From the NCBI GenBank assembly GCA_963575645.1, contig OY754468.1, positions 7,750,001 to 7,814,000 on the forward strand: a DNA stretch of 64,000 bases, given 5' to 3'. This document shows, piece by piece, positions 22,441 through 31,518 of the stretch. The stretch is from Xanthostigma xanthostigma (lineage: Eukaryota > Arthropoda > Insecta > Raphidioptera > Raphidiidae). Position 1 is the stretch's first letter; each line of letters opens with the position of its first letter. The notes under the pieces were generated by a model. It searched no databases and was not told where the DNA came from. It saw only the letters and a program-made list of their open reading frames with translations. Position numbers and translations under genes: made by a program.

Positions 22441-22483
22441 AATTCTTTTTCAAACACAAGCGATCAATAAATAACAAGTCATT

Positions 22484-22489
22484 TTTATT
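22484..22489 (-). terminator. candidate polyadenylation signal for ZF1
   Basis: AATAAA on the minus strand, about 90 bases past the ZF1 stop codon, a normal distance for a metazoan poly(A) signal. Confidence 0.5.
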
Positions 22490-22577
22490 TTATACCATTG
22501 TTAATTTTATACAATCTAAAAAATCCTAAGAAATCTATTATCGATTGGACTGTAAAAAATGCTAATTATTACACTTT

Positions 22578-23849
22578 CTAATCTGTATGTGTCCTTTTAT
22601 GACAATTTAAATTATATAATTTGGAGAAAGACTTATTACAAATGTCACACTGATACGGTTTCTCACCAGTATGTGCCCGTTTATGTTTATCTAAATGGGA
22701 TGACTGTGAGAAATATTTATTACATATGTCACACTGATACGGTTTGGGACCGGTATGTATCCTTTTGTGACAATTCAAATTAAATGATTTGGAGAAACAC
22801 TTATTACAAATGTCACACTGATACGGTCTCTCACCAGTATGTGTCCGTCTGTGACTACTCAAATTACTTGAGTGTGGGAAAGACTTATTACAAATGTCAC
22901 ATCGATACGGTTTCGCACCAGTATGTGTTTGTTTGTGTCTATTTAAACTGCCCGACAACGAAAAACACTTATTACAAACGTCACACTGGTACGGTTTATC
23001 ACTGACATGTGTCCGTTGATGACTACTCAAATTGCCTGATTGTGAGAAACACTTATTACAGATGTCACACTGATACGGTTTCTCACCAGTATGTACGCGT
23101 TTGTGATTATTTAAATTAAATGACTGCGAGAAACTCATATTACAAACGTCACAGTGATACGGCCTGTCACCAGTATGTATCCGTTTGTGGCAATTTAAAT
23201 TAAATGATTTGGAGAAAGACTTATTGCAAACGTCACACTGATACGGTTTCTCACCAGTATGGATACGTTTGTGACTATTTAAATGACCCGACTGCGAGAA
23301 ACACTTATTACAAATGTCACACTGATAGGTCTTCTTTTCTATATGCATGCGTTTATGTTTCTTAAAATCTTTTAATCGGGTAAAACGGGTCTCGCAAACA
23401 TAACACTGATATTTCAGTCTATTTGCTTCTTTATTTTTTTTGGTTCCCTCTTCATCTTCATCAAAACATTCTAGCTTACTGTCACAATCGAATTGCGTCA
23501 AGTTCTCTGATATGCCTTCGTCGGTTTCATTGTCATCGTCTTTAAACAAAGTTTCTACTAAGTTAACGGGATATTCTGCTTGAATTAGTGTTGGATCATC
23601 TTCAATTTCAAATTTGAATACGCGATTTATACCGATTTTCGTGTCTTTGCAACTAACTTCACTGTCGTTATCCCTAGATAAAGTTTCAATTCTGTCATCA
23701 GGAGATTCATTTGGAATTGATGATCTATCTAGTTGTTTGACTTCGATTTCAGATTTCAAGGAGACTTCCTCTTTAATTTTGATGTCTGCATTATAATTGG
23801 CAGGCGTCGTTCCTTTCCAATTGGCAGCCATATCAAACTTGTATTGCAT
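22578..23849 (-). CDS. C2H2 zinc-finger protein ZF1, ten fingers
   Basis: Probably a nuclear sequence-specific DNA-binding protein. The 423-codon single exon has an acidic N-terminal region (about 1-145), then ten C2H2 fingers (about 147-421) of the YQCDICNKCFS...LxxHKRTH type. Most are joined by TGEKPY-like linkers; the linkers IEKKTY, VSDKPY, TGAKPY and TGPKPY depart from consensus. All ten fingers keep both Cys and both His. No ZAD, BTB or KRAB domain is seen. An alternative start at Met7 (23831) aligns with the start of ZF2 (MAANWKG versus MDANWEG) and may be the true one. The N-terminal IKIKEEV and FKFEIED motifs resemble SUMO-acceptor sites, which is inference. It is paralogous to ZF2 about 2.8 kb upstream on the same strand and lies between receptor genes B and C. 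The target is unknown. Confidence 0.9.
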   Translation of the reverse strand: MQYKFDMAANWKGTTPANYNADIKIKEEVSLKSEIEVKQLDRSSIPNESPDDRIETLSRDNDSEVSCKDTKIGINRVFKFEIEDDPTLIQAEYPVNLVETLFKDDDNETDEGISENLTQFDCDSKLECFDEDEEGTKKNKEANRLKYQCYVCETRFTRLKDFKKHKRMHIEKKTYQCDICNKCFSQSGHLNSHKRIHTGEKPYQCDVCNKSFSKSFNLNCHKRIHTGDRPYHCDVCNMSFSQSFNLNNHKRVHTGEKPYQCDICNKCFSQSGNLSSHQRTHVSDKPYQCDVCNKCFSLSGSLNRHKQTHTGAKPYRCDICNKSFPHSSNLSSHRRTHTGERPYQCDICNKCFSKSFNLNCHKRIHTGPKPYQCDICNKYFSQSSHLDKHKRAHTGEKPYQCDICNKSFSKLYNLNCHKRTHTD

Positions 23850-24299
23850 TTGTTTTACGCATCAAATGATTTCCAAAAGGCTCCTCAATTGAATATCCAA
23901 GCTTGATTATCTGAATCGCTTTTTATTATAGTGCAGTGTTTTGTCAGTTAATTTAAAGAATATTGTTTTCCAGTTAAGACTATTGCAATTGACAGACGTT
24001 TGGCCTCATTTCGTTATCTGAGACAAAATGATCATAATTAAAGATGTTAAGTTAAAGACTAAAGACGCAACAAGATAAGGAATAATAAAAAATAACATCG
24101 TTAAAAAAGTATTTATTTTTAAATGCTTAAAGGATACCTAAATCATTTTTGTTGAATGAGATATCTTTAATTGGTTTAAGGCTCTACATAAAAACGATTT
24201 TATTAGCTGATTTCACATTCTCATTTCTCAGCTAGTTCAAATGCCGAAACAAAAACAAATTTATTAAAGTAATAGAGTTTCTGTTTGGATCCTCTAGCC

Positions 24300-24540
24300 C
24301 AGGGGCGGGCAAATCTTTTGATCGGCGGGCCACATAGCTGATGAAAATTAGACCGCGGGCCGGATGGCTGACGAAAATTTCACCGCGGGCCAAAAATTTG
24401 CAGAAAAAAAGATCGTCACATTCTATTTCCGTATTTGGAGAGCAAAAAAAAAAAGGTCCCCGCATTACTATTTTTCTAAAATTTCCTAAAATGCTTCGCG
24501 GGCCGGATCCGGCCCGCGGGCCGCCATTTGCCCAGGCCTG
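24300..24540. mobile_element. hAT-type MITE with 8-bp target duplication (7 of 8)
   Basis: Starts CAGGGGCGGGCAAATC and ends ATTTGCCCAGGCCTG. The body has repeated GCGGGCC motifs. The flanks CTCTAGCC and CTCTAGTC form the target duplication. It lies between ZF1 and ZF2. Confidence 0.82.
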
Positions 24541-24548
24541 CTCTAGTC

Positions 24549-25639
24549 ATTTGAAGACATATCCTTTAACGAAAATGTCTCAAATGTTCTTAAAATCATT
24601 TTGTATAAACAAAAAGTTTTATAATTAATAGGCACGAACAAACTTCAAATTGTAAAAAAAATATTTTATAACTTTATATTTTTTTTTCAATTGAAAAAGG
24701 TGACAAAACGTATAAAAAATCGAGTGGAAGCTGAATATTGTTTGTATAACTAATATTAACTAATATTTCAGTTTTAATTAATGAATTTTGTTTGCAGGGC
24801 GTTATAAATTGAAATAAAAAGAAGACATTTATATATATGTACTATAAAATGTTTACTTTATTGACTAAATAATACAATAAGCAAAAATCACAAGTCGTAT
24901 GATAACCATATTTAAAAAACAAAATTCGGGTACAATTTGAATTTAGACTTACATGAACGGAAGCACATCTCATCATTACATTTGCAAGTTTAAATAAGCT
25001 AAAATATATCTCTCAAGTAAAACTGGTTGAAAAACACAATCGAAGCTAATCTCAGAACATATTGAACTGATCTGAAAACATTTAACTCTTTAGAAGCCTA
25101 TCGCCTAAGTCTATCCGATTATACTAATTTTGCAGCCAGTGTTATATGTTACTGTTTCTGGACGGTTGAGGCTGAGGCGCTGAGCGGTTGTTCTTCGATT
25201 CACTTACAAAGCAGGTCCAATAAACTAGTGGTTACAAAAGCTTTGGTATGCACGGTGTCCCATTTTAATATAGCCACCCTTAGATCTCCGTTATTTCACA
25301 AGATACGAAAAAATTTCCTATGAAAGTTGCTCAACTCGAAGAATATAATGTGAGCACATGGACGTTCTCATAAGTGGCGCCACTTTCTAGAAAATAACAT
25401 CTTTTTTTAAATAGAAGTTAGATAGAGGAGAAAAAAAATTCCAGCCAATTGGGCGACGAGACCACTCCAACTTCAAAAATGTTGATATTTAGAAAATAAA
25501 ATTTCTGTAATCGCGTGAGGTGAGGCGGGTAATGGCTAGTATTCAATATATTTGCTATTCGTTGCCATGGTTACCTACATAGTATATTCCAGGTCATGTA
25601 AATATTAATCAAAGCATGCCGAACTAATTTATTTTTGAC
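24549..25639. other. intergenic DNA upstream of ZF1, nothing recognised
   Basis: AT-rich sequence with no convincing ORF, RNA or element ends. Confidence 0.4.
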
Positions 25640-26000
25640 AGATCCATAAAACAAAAGAGCGGCTGATTTTTTTTTTTAAATATTTCCGGAACTATAAAGT
25701 TTTGAAAAAAAATTTTTTAACGAAACTTTCTTGAAAAAATAAATATAATAATAAGCCGTTATGAAAAGTATACCATTATTATATAAAAAAAAAAAACACC
25801 GTTAGCGCATATCTCTTCTGCGCATGCGCCGATTTTCCGCAAAAACAATAGGACTCCTCACATTTGCATACCAAACATCCTCCCAAAATTTGGTTTCAAT
25901 CCGCTCATCCGTTTGACCCGTATCGTGTTCACAGACTAACAGACACGCACAGTTTTTCCAAAAATGTTTTTTGGATTCGGGGGACCTCAAAAGGGAAAGC
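25640..26000. mobile_element. half copy of the 8850-9970 fold-back family
   Basis: Shares CTTGAAAAAATAAATA, GCGCATGCGCCGATTTTCC, CCAAACATCCTCCCAAAATT and TTGGTTTCAATCCG with the right arm of the large fold-back. The ORF on the minus strand (25802-26011) is part of the repeat. Confidence 0.7.
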
Positions 26001-26665
26001 ATTAGGCACATCGAAAAATAACATTTAAGAAAATAAAATTGCTGGATTTATTACATATTATATTTCTTTAATTTCTAAAAAAAAAATAAATAAAATATAT
26101 GTATAATAATTATTTATGAGTTGGGTATTTTGTATGGCATTTTTTTTTTTGTTGTCTGGTGGCCAAAGACTATAATTCATTGATGTTAATTTGTAAAAAA
26201 ATTAATCAAAATTTGGTTTTTCGCGAATTGACCCACCACTCACCAGTGAACATTTTACTGATGGATATTTAATAGTTTAATTTGATATTCCCAAGATAAA
26301 CTCTTCTTGGCTTAAGGATAAACAATAAAAACAGATACAGCTACTGCGATGTTTCAAATTTGTATTTATTTCGGAAGATTTTCTGCCATCTTCAGAGCTC
26401 AAAAGTCGTTCAATTTTTCTTCGTTTCAAATTGAATTACATCTAGGATCGCAACTATCTAACAAAATTATAGCAACTAAATACGGACAACTAAAATTGAA
26501 CTTAGAACAAATAAATAAATCGTAAATAATTGCAGTAATTGTAACCGAGACACATTGAAAATATCAAATGCACAAGAAGTGGTGAATTTGTTCATCCTTG
26601 TCATTCTAGCACAGCATCAAACATCGTTGCGCAAAAGTTTGTATAAATACAAAACATTACTGTAA

Positions 26666-28390
26666 CTACCGTGCACCGCCATCAGTATGTGTTCGTTTAT
26701 GACAATTTAAATGGCCTTGATGTGAGAAACACTTATAACACGTTTTGCACTGATAAGGTTTCTCACCAGTATGTGTCCGTTTGTGGCATTTTAAGTTAAT
26801 TGATTGGGAAAAAGACTTGTTACAAATGTCACACCGATACGGTTTCTCACCAGTATGTGTCCGTTTATGACATTTAAGATTATTTAACTGAGAAAAAGAT
26901 TTATTACAAACGTCACACTGATACGGTTTCTCACCGGTATGTGTCCGTTTATGATAATTTAAAAGTCTCGAGCTCGAGAAACATTTATTACAAACGGTAC
27001 ACTGATATGGTTTCTCACCAGTATGTGTTCGTTTGTGACAATTTAAATTAAATGACTTGGAGTACGATTTATCGCAAATATCACACACATACGGTTTCTC
27101 ACCAGAATGTGTCCGTTTGTGACAATTTAAATAAAACGACATAGAAAACGTCATATTGCATATGTCACACTGGTATGGTTTCTCACCAGTATGTTTCCGT
27201 TTGTGAATTTTTAATTGACCTGACTGTGAGAAACACTTATTACAAACGTCACACTGGTACGGTTTCTCACCAGTATGTGTCCGTTTGTGACAAGTTAAAT
27301 TATGTGACTTGCTGAAAGACATATTACAAATATCACATTGATACGGTTTCTCTCCAGTATGTGTTCGTTTGTGCATATTTAAATTAACTGAATGAGAGAA
27401 AGATTTATTACAAATGTCACACTGAATCGGTTTCTTACCAGTATGCGTCAGTTTGTGTCTATTCAAATGGCTTGACTGTGAGAAACACTTATTACAAATG
27501 TCACACTGATACGGTTTTTCACCTGTATGTATCCGTTTGTGATTATTTAAATGGTTTGCCTGCTTGAAACACATATTGCAAATGTCGCACCGATGGGATT
27601 TCTCACCAGTATGTACCCTTTTGTGATTTTTTAATTTGCTTAATTGGGCGAAACTTTTGTTACAAATGGCACATTGATACGAGTTCTCACTATGCGTTGA
27701 ATGATTCGTCAAAGTTTTTCTTTCTTCTTGACCGTTATCAAAATATACTGTTCCATCACCAGGACGAAACATGCCTGGTATGTGATCAGTATCGATCTTT
27801 TTGTCTTTGCTATTTATTTCACTGCTATCATCCTTATAATATGAAGATTCTATGTTAGCACAAACGTCTGTTTGAATTATTAATGGATCCAAAGGTTTGT
27901 CTTTGATATCTAAACTGAATTCGTGACCAGTATCGAGTTTTATGTCTTCGGAACATACTCCACTGCCGTCATCCTTAGATAAAGTCTCTACCGTATCAGC
28001 AGGAAATTCTGTTTGAAATAGTGAATCATCATCAATTGGTTCTTCTTTGATTTCTAGTTTGAAAAGGTGACCAGTGCCGATTTTTGTATCTTCACTGCCA
28101 CCATCATTAAATAAATGTTGTACAGTGTCAGAAGGAGATTTTGCTTCAACCAATGAAGTATCGTCTGCTGGTTCGTTCTTGATTTTTGATTTGAAAATGT
28201 AACCAGTACTGACATTTTTGTCTTCGTCATCATTCTTAGAGAAAGTTTCTATTGTGTCAGCATATTTTGATGAATTATCTATTTGGTCCTCTTCGACTTC
28301 GGATTTTAAAAATATTTCTTCTTTAATTTTGTTTGCTGCATTATAATTGACAGGCGTCTTTCCTTCCCAATTGGCATCCATATTAAACAT
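26666..28390 (-). CDS. C2H2 zinc-finger protein ZF2, twelve fingers
   Basis: Probably a nuclear DNA-binding regulator, paralogous to ZF1. The 574-codon single exon has about 230 N-terminal residues rich in Asp, Glu and Lys, followed by twelve C2H2 fingers (about 233-568) with mostly canonical TGEKPY linkers. The N-terminal part consists of about four drifting copies of a 45-residue unit with an I-K-x-E/D-x-P motif and a D-T-V-E-T-L motif (for example LEIKEEPIDDD, LDIKDKPLDP). Several I-K-x-E sites fit the SUMO-acceptor consensus (inference). Met4 (28381) aligns with the alternative start of ZF1. In several fingers the residue just before the first zinc-binding His is Cys (NLNCHKR). All fingers keep their Cys and His ligands. 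No ZAD is present. The neighbouring IR genes are unrelated in sequence. Confidence 0.92.
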   Translation of the reverse strand: MFNMDANWEGKTPVNYNAANKIKEEIFLKSEVEEDQIDNSSKYADTIETFSKNDDEDKNVSTGYIFKSKIKNEPADDTSLVEAKSPSDTVQHLFNDGGSEDTKIGTGHLFKLEIKEEPIDDDSLFQTEFPADTVETLSKDDGSGVCSEDIKLDTGHEFSLDIKDKPLDPLIIQTDVCANIESSYYKDDSSEINSKDKKIDTDHIPGMFRPGDGTVYFDNGQEERKTLTNHSTHSENSYQCAICNKSFAQLSKLKNHKRVHTGEKSHRCDICNMCFKQANHLNNHKRIHTGEKPYQCDICNKCFSQSSHLNRHKLTHTGKKPIQCDICNKSFSHSVNLNMHKRTHTGEKPYQCDICNMSFSKSHNLTCHKRTHTGEKPYQCDVCNKCFSQSGQLKIHKRKHTGEKPYQCDICNMTFSMSFYLNCHKRTHSGEKPYVCDICDKSYSKSFNLNCHKRTHTGEKPYQCTVCNKCFSSSRLLNYHKRTHTGEKPYQCDVCNKSFSQLNNLKCHKRTHTGEKPYRCDICNKSFSQSINLKCHKRTHTGEKPYQCKTCYKCFSHQGHLNCHKRTHTDGGAR

Positions 28391-28604
28391 GTCCTAAATA
28401 TTCACGCTTTACGATATCTGTAGTAGTTTAGATAAAATAATCTTCAGATGGCTCTTCAATAGAATATCCGGATTTTGATCAGAAATGTGTAATCGCTTCT
28501 GATAGCAACGCAATGTTTTCTCATTTTAAGTGTTTTCGAGTTAAGAGTAATATAACCGACACGTGAAAATTGACATGAGATCGAATTCCGTTATCTAAGA
28601 CAGA

Positions 28605-28960
28605 ATAATAATAATAATAAATTTATTTTATCAAGTAGGGATACAAAATGTATCCATGTCAAGTACATTAAAATACATATAGGTACATTATATAAAATAT
28701 TACAGTCTAAAATCATCTATATTGTAGAGGCACGCTTCAGTCAAGATTACTTTCATTTTATTTTTAAACTTAAGTAGTGGCAAATTTTTTATTGGTTGAG
28801 GTAGAATATTGTAAAATTTTTGAGATGTATAGTGAAAATTATTCTGAGAACTGGATAGATTATACTTATTATAATTATAATAATAATAAAGATGACATAA
28901 GACTGTAACACCGAAAAAGTATTTATGTAAAATCAAAAAGCTCTATAATTAGTACGTACA
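28605..28960 (-). pseudogene. 3' tail of a non-LTR retrotransposon ORF2 (relic)
   Basis: Minus-strand reading gives SSQNNFHYTSQKFYNILPQP and LLKFKNKMKVILTEACLYNI. This resembles the C-terminal end of insect LINE ORF2 proteins (YNxLPxxIKNLPxxxFKxxLKxxL). An ATT-repeat tail lies at 28608-28620. It is 5' truncated, as is usual for LINEs. Similarity is from memory. Confidence 0.55.
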
Positions 28961-29096
28961 CACTTATATTTCTTGAAAAATTATGTTTAAAATGTACACA
29001 ATTCATGAATAACAGACAAAACAAAAAATAACAACATTAACATTTAATACAGTTAATGTTGATTTTTTTTTTGCTTGCGACATTTTAACACGGAAA

Positions 29097-29317
29097 TCTA
29101 TACTAATATTATGAAGAGAGAGTGTGAATTTTGAATGCGGAGGGTAGGTAATCTCCGAAACTACTCATCCGATTTCAATTTTTTTTTCACCAAAACTAAG
29201 GTTGGACTTTCAGGATGGGCATAGGCTATATATTATCGCGTTAAAATAAAATCGCTTTTCGTGGAGACCAATTTTGCAACGTAAGTCGACGGCAATTTAC
29301 CGAATCGGACCTCTAGT
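29097..29317 (+). mobile_element. Lep1-like Helitron repeat
   Basis: Starts TATACTAATATTATGAAGAG, contains AAACTACTCATCCGATTTCA and CTTTTCGTGGAGACCAATTT, and ends GGACCTCTAGT. Relatives end at 39914 and 62572. Confidence 0.65.
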
Positions 29318-30182
29318 CTACTAAAAACAATGTTTAGGTAGGTATTGTTTAAATAATATTAATTATAGTAAACCATATTTACAATAACACGCGATGTAAA
29401 ATGTATTTATCTGAATTTGAAATTTCCTAACTGTATTAATGAAAGTTAGAAAAGTCTTACCGATTACGTTTGAATATAGACTTTCCTAAACGGCAGCACA
29501 ATATATTACGATTATATTTGCAAGTTGATTTCTCATTTCAGTTAAATACGAAAATATGTCTATAACCGTAATGCCGGCTGATCAACAAAATTCACACATT
29601 CGTAATGTGAATTTTAAATATTTCACCAACTTCTTTATTCAAAGAGTGTATTCCTTAACTAAACCAACAGTCGTGTTACTTGTGACGGCAATCTTCAAAA
29701 TGACGGCCAGTTTCCGCGATGTTATTGGCCAATATACTTAATACAGGGCAGCGTAGCCAGATTTTTTTTCGGGCAAAGCGGGATTTTGCGTAAAAAAGCG
29801 GAATTCTTTCGTCGAAAGCGCAACATAATAAAAAAAACGTAAATAATTAATCATTAGTTGAAATTTACGTTCTTGCGACCGTAACGAAACCGATTCCCTT
29901 CCTGGAAGTATTAAAATCCTCGATAAGTCGAAAACTTCGTAACTCGAAATTTTCGAAAGAAATAAATTACGTGCAACACAACTTTCAAATATATTATTTT
30001 ATTCATGTTTATGTTATATTATCAAAAAGAAGCGCTCAAAAACATACAAAACAAATACCTATATTATACGTGTTTTTTGAAGTGAAACTTTTTTAGGCGC
30101 GTTAGAAGAGTAAATTGGTCTAGGTTAGACGTAAAGTGAAACGCTTCAACCGACAGTTGAGAGGAAAGAGTAGGAGAACCAT
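29318..30182. other. intergenic DNA, nothing recognised
   Basis: AT-rich sequence between ZF2 and gene C with only short spurious ORFs. Confidence 0.4.
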
Positions 30183-30535
30183 ATACTTTTATTCTAATCG
30201 AACAATTAGGGTGCAAACATATACTTCTGTCTTTTTTTATTCCGTAAGCACTGGCGTATGCAGGAGGGCAAAACAAGCACGGGGGACCCGGCTTAAGAAA
30301 TTTCTAATTTGCCCCCTCCTGGGCCAAACGCTGGGTACGCCCATGTTAACGTCATAGAAAAAGACAAAGTTTTTGAAACAGAGATACTTTATTCAGATTG
30401 AATGCAAGTACATCAACCAATCCTATCATCGGAGAAATCAGGGAATTACATCGAAAAAGAGACGCAGATATATTTTCGATACGCTTTGTTGCGTTCACTC
30501 ACCGCACATTGAGTAAATAGGCAATGATTCATATA
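30183..30535. repeat. dispersed repeat, copy 2 (pair with 1740-2120)
   Basis: Near-identical to the copy in intron 4 of gene A, including the AGGAGGGCAAAACAAGCACG and GACAAAGTTTTTGAAACAGA strings. Both copies sit next to IR genes of the cluster. Confidence 0.75.
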
Positions 30536-30624
30536 GTTAATTAATGGATATATGGGAAGAACCGTTTCTACTCTCTCTGTCAAAGCGTCATACGCACTCA
30601 ACACGCATGCGCAATGCTTACTGT

Positions 30625-31360
30625 GTATACAGGTGAGGCACATAAAGTGTTACAGAGCAATAGCACTCAAACTATTGATCATATCCAAAAATGTTTCAGA
30701 CAAAAGTTTCAGTGTTCGAAAGACCGTCATACTTGACCACCCTATTTTTTTATCGGTGGAGGCGCTGAAGCTACGTCAAAGTCAACTTCACTTTTTTTAC
30801 GAAACCATGTATTTTTTTTTCGATGACATTATTAGTGATTTTAAGACGAATTCAGCAACCTACAACACAAGGTCATTCTAATCACGCAAAATCGTAGTCG
30901 AAAAATCTAATCATATCGGAATATTCACTTTTAAAGGATCCACTAACCTTTGCTTGGGTCTACCTACGGAAGATGCTCGAAATGATGACATTTGTGGTGT
31001 AATTTCAGTACATACGTGACTATTTTGAATATTCTGAATATTGATCAGAATATTCTAAAAATAAAAATTTTGAATTTTTTTTAAATAAATAAAAATAAAA
31101 TAATTTGAATGACCTTGTGTTGTAGGTTGCTGAATTCGTCTTAAAATCGCTAATAATGTCATCGAAAAAAAATACATGGTTTCGTTTAAAAAAGTGAAGT
31201 TGACCTTGACGTAGCTTCAGCGCGTCCACCGATAAAAAATATGGTGGTCCAGTGTGACGACCTTCTCGAACACTAAGACTTTTGTCTGAAACATTTTTGG
31301 ATATGATCAATAGTTTGAGTGCTATTGCTCTGTAACACTTTATGTGCCTCATCCTGTATA
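30625..31360. mobile_element. fold-back element with TA-flanked CAGG ends
   Basis: TACAGGTGAGGCACATAAAG at the left is answered by GTGCCTCATCCTGTA at the right. The arms are about 265 bp (left to 30893, right from 31106). The TA flanks suggest a Tc1/mariner-type MITE (inference). ORFs on both arms are mirror images. It is 160 bp downstream of gene C. Confidence 0.8.
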
Positions 31361-31518
31361 CGTAGCATTCTCTCTACCCACAGTAACAAATTCCACATAG
31401 CCAACTCCTAATTCTGAAATAATAAAATCGTCAACAATTGTTAGAACCTAAGAAGTTTCACTTCTAACGCGCGCGAGTCTCACGCACACTGTTTTTTTGT
31501 CGTTCAGTATAAAACAAA

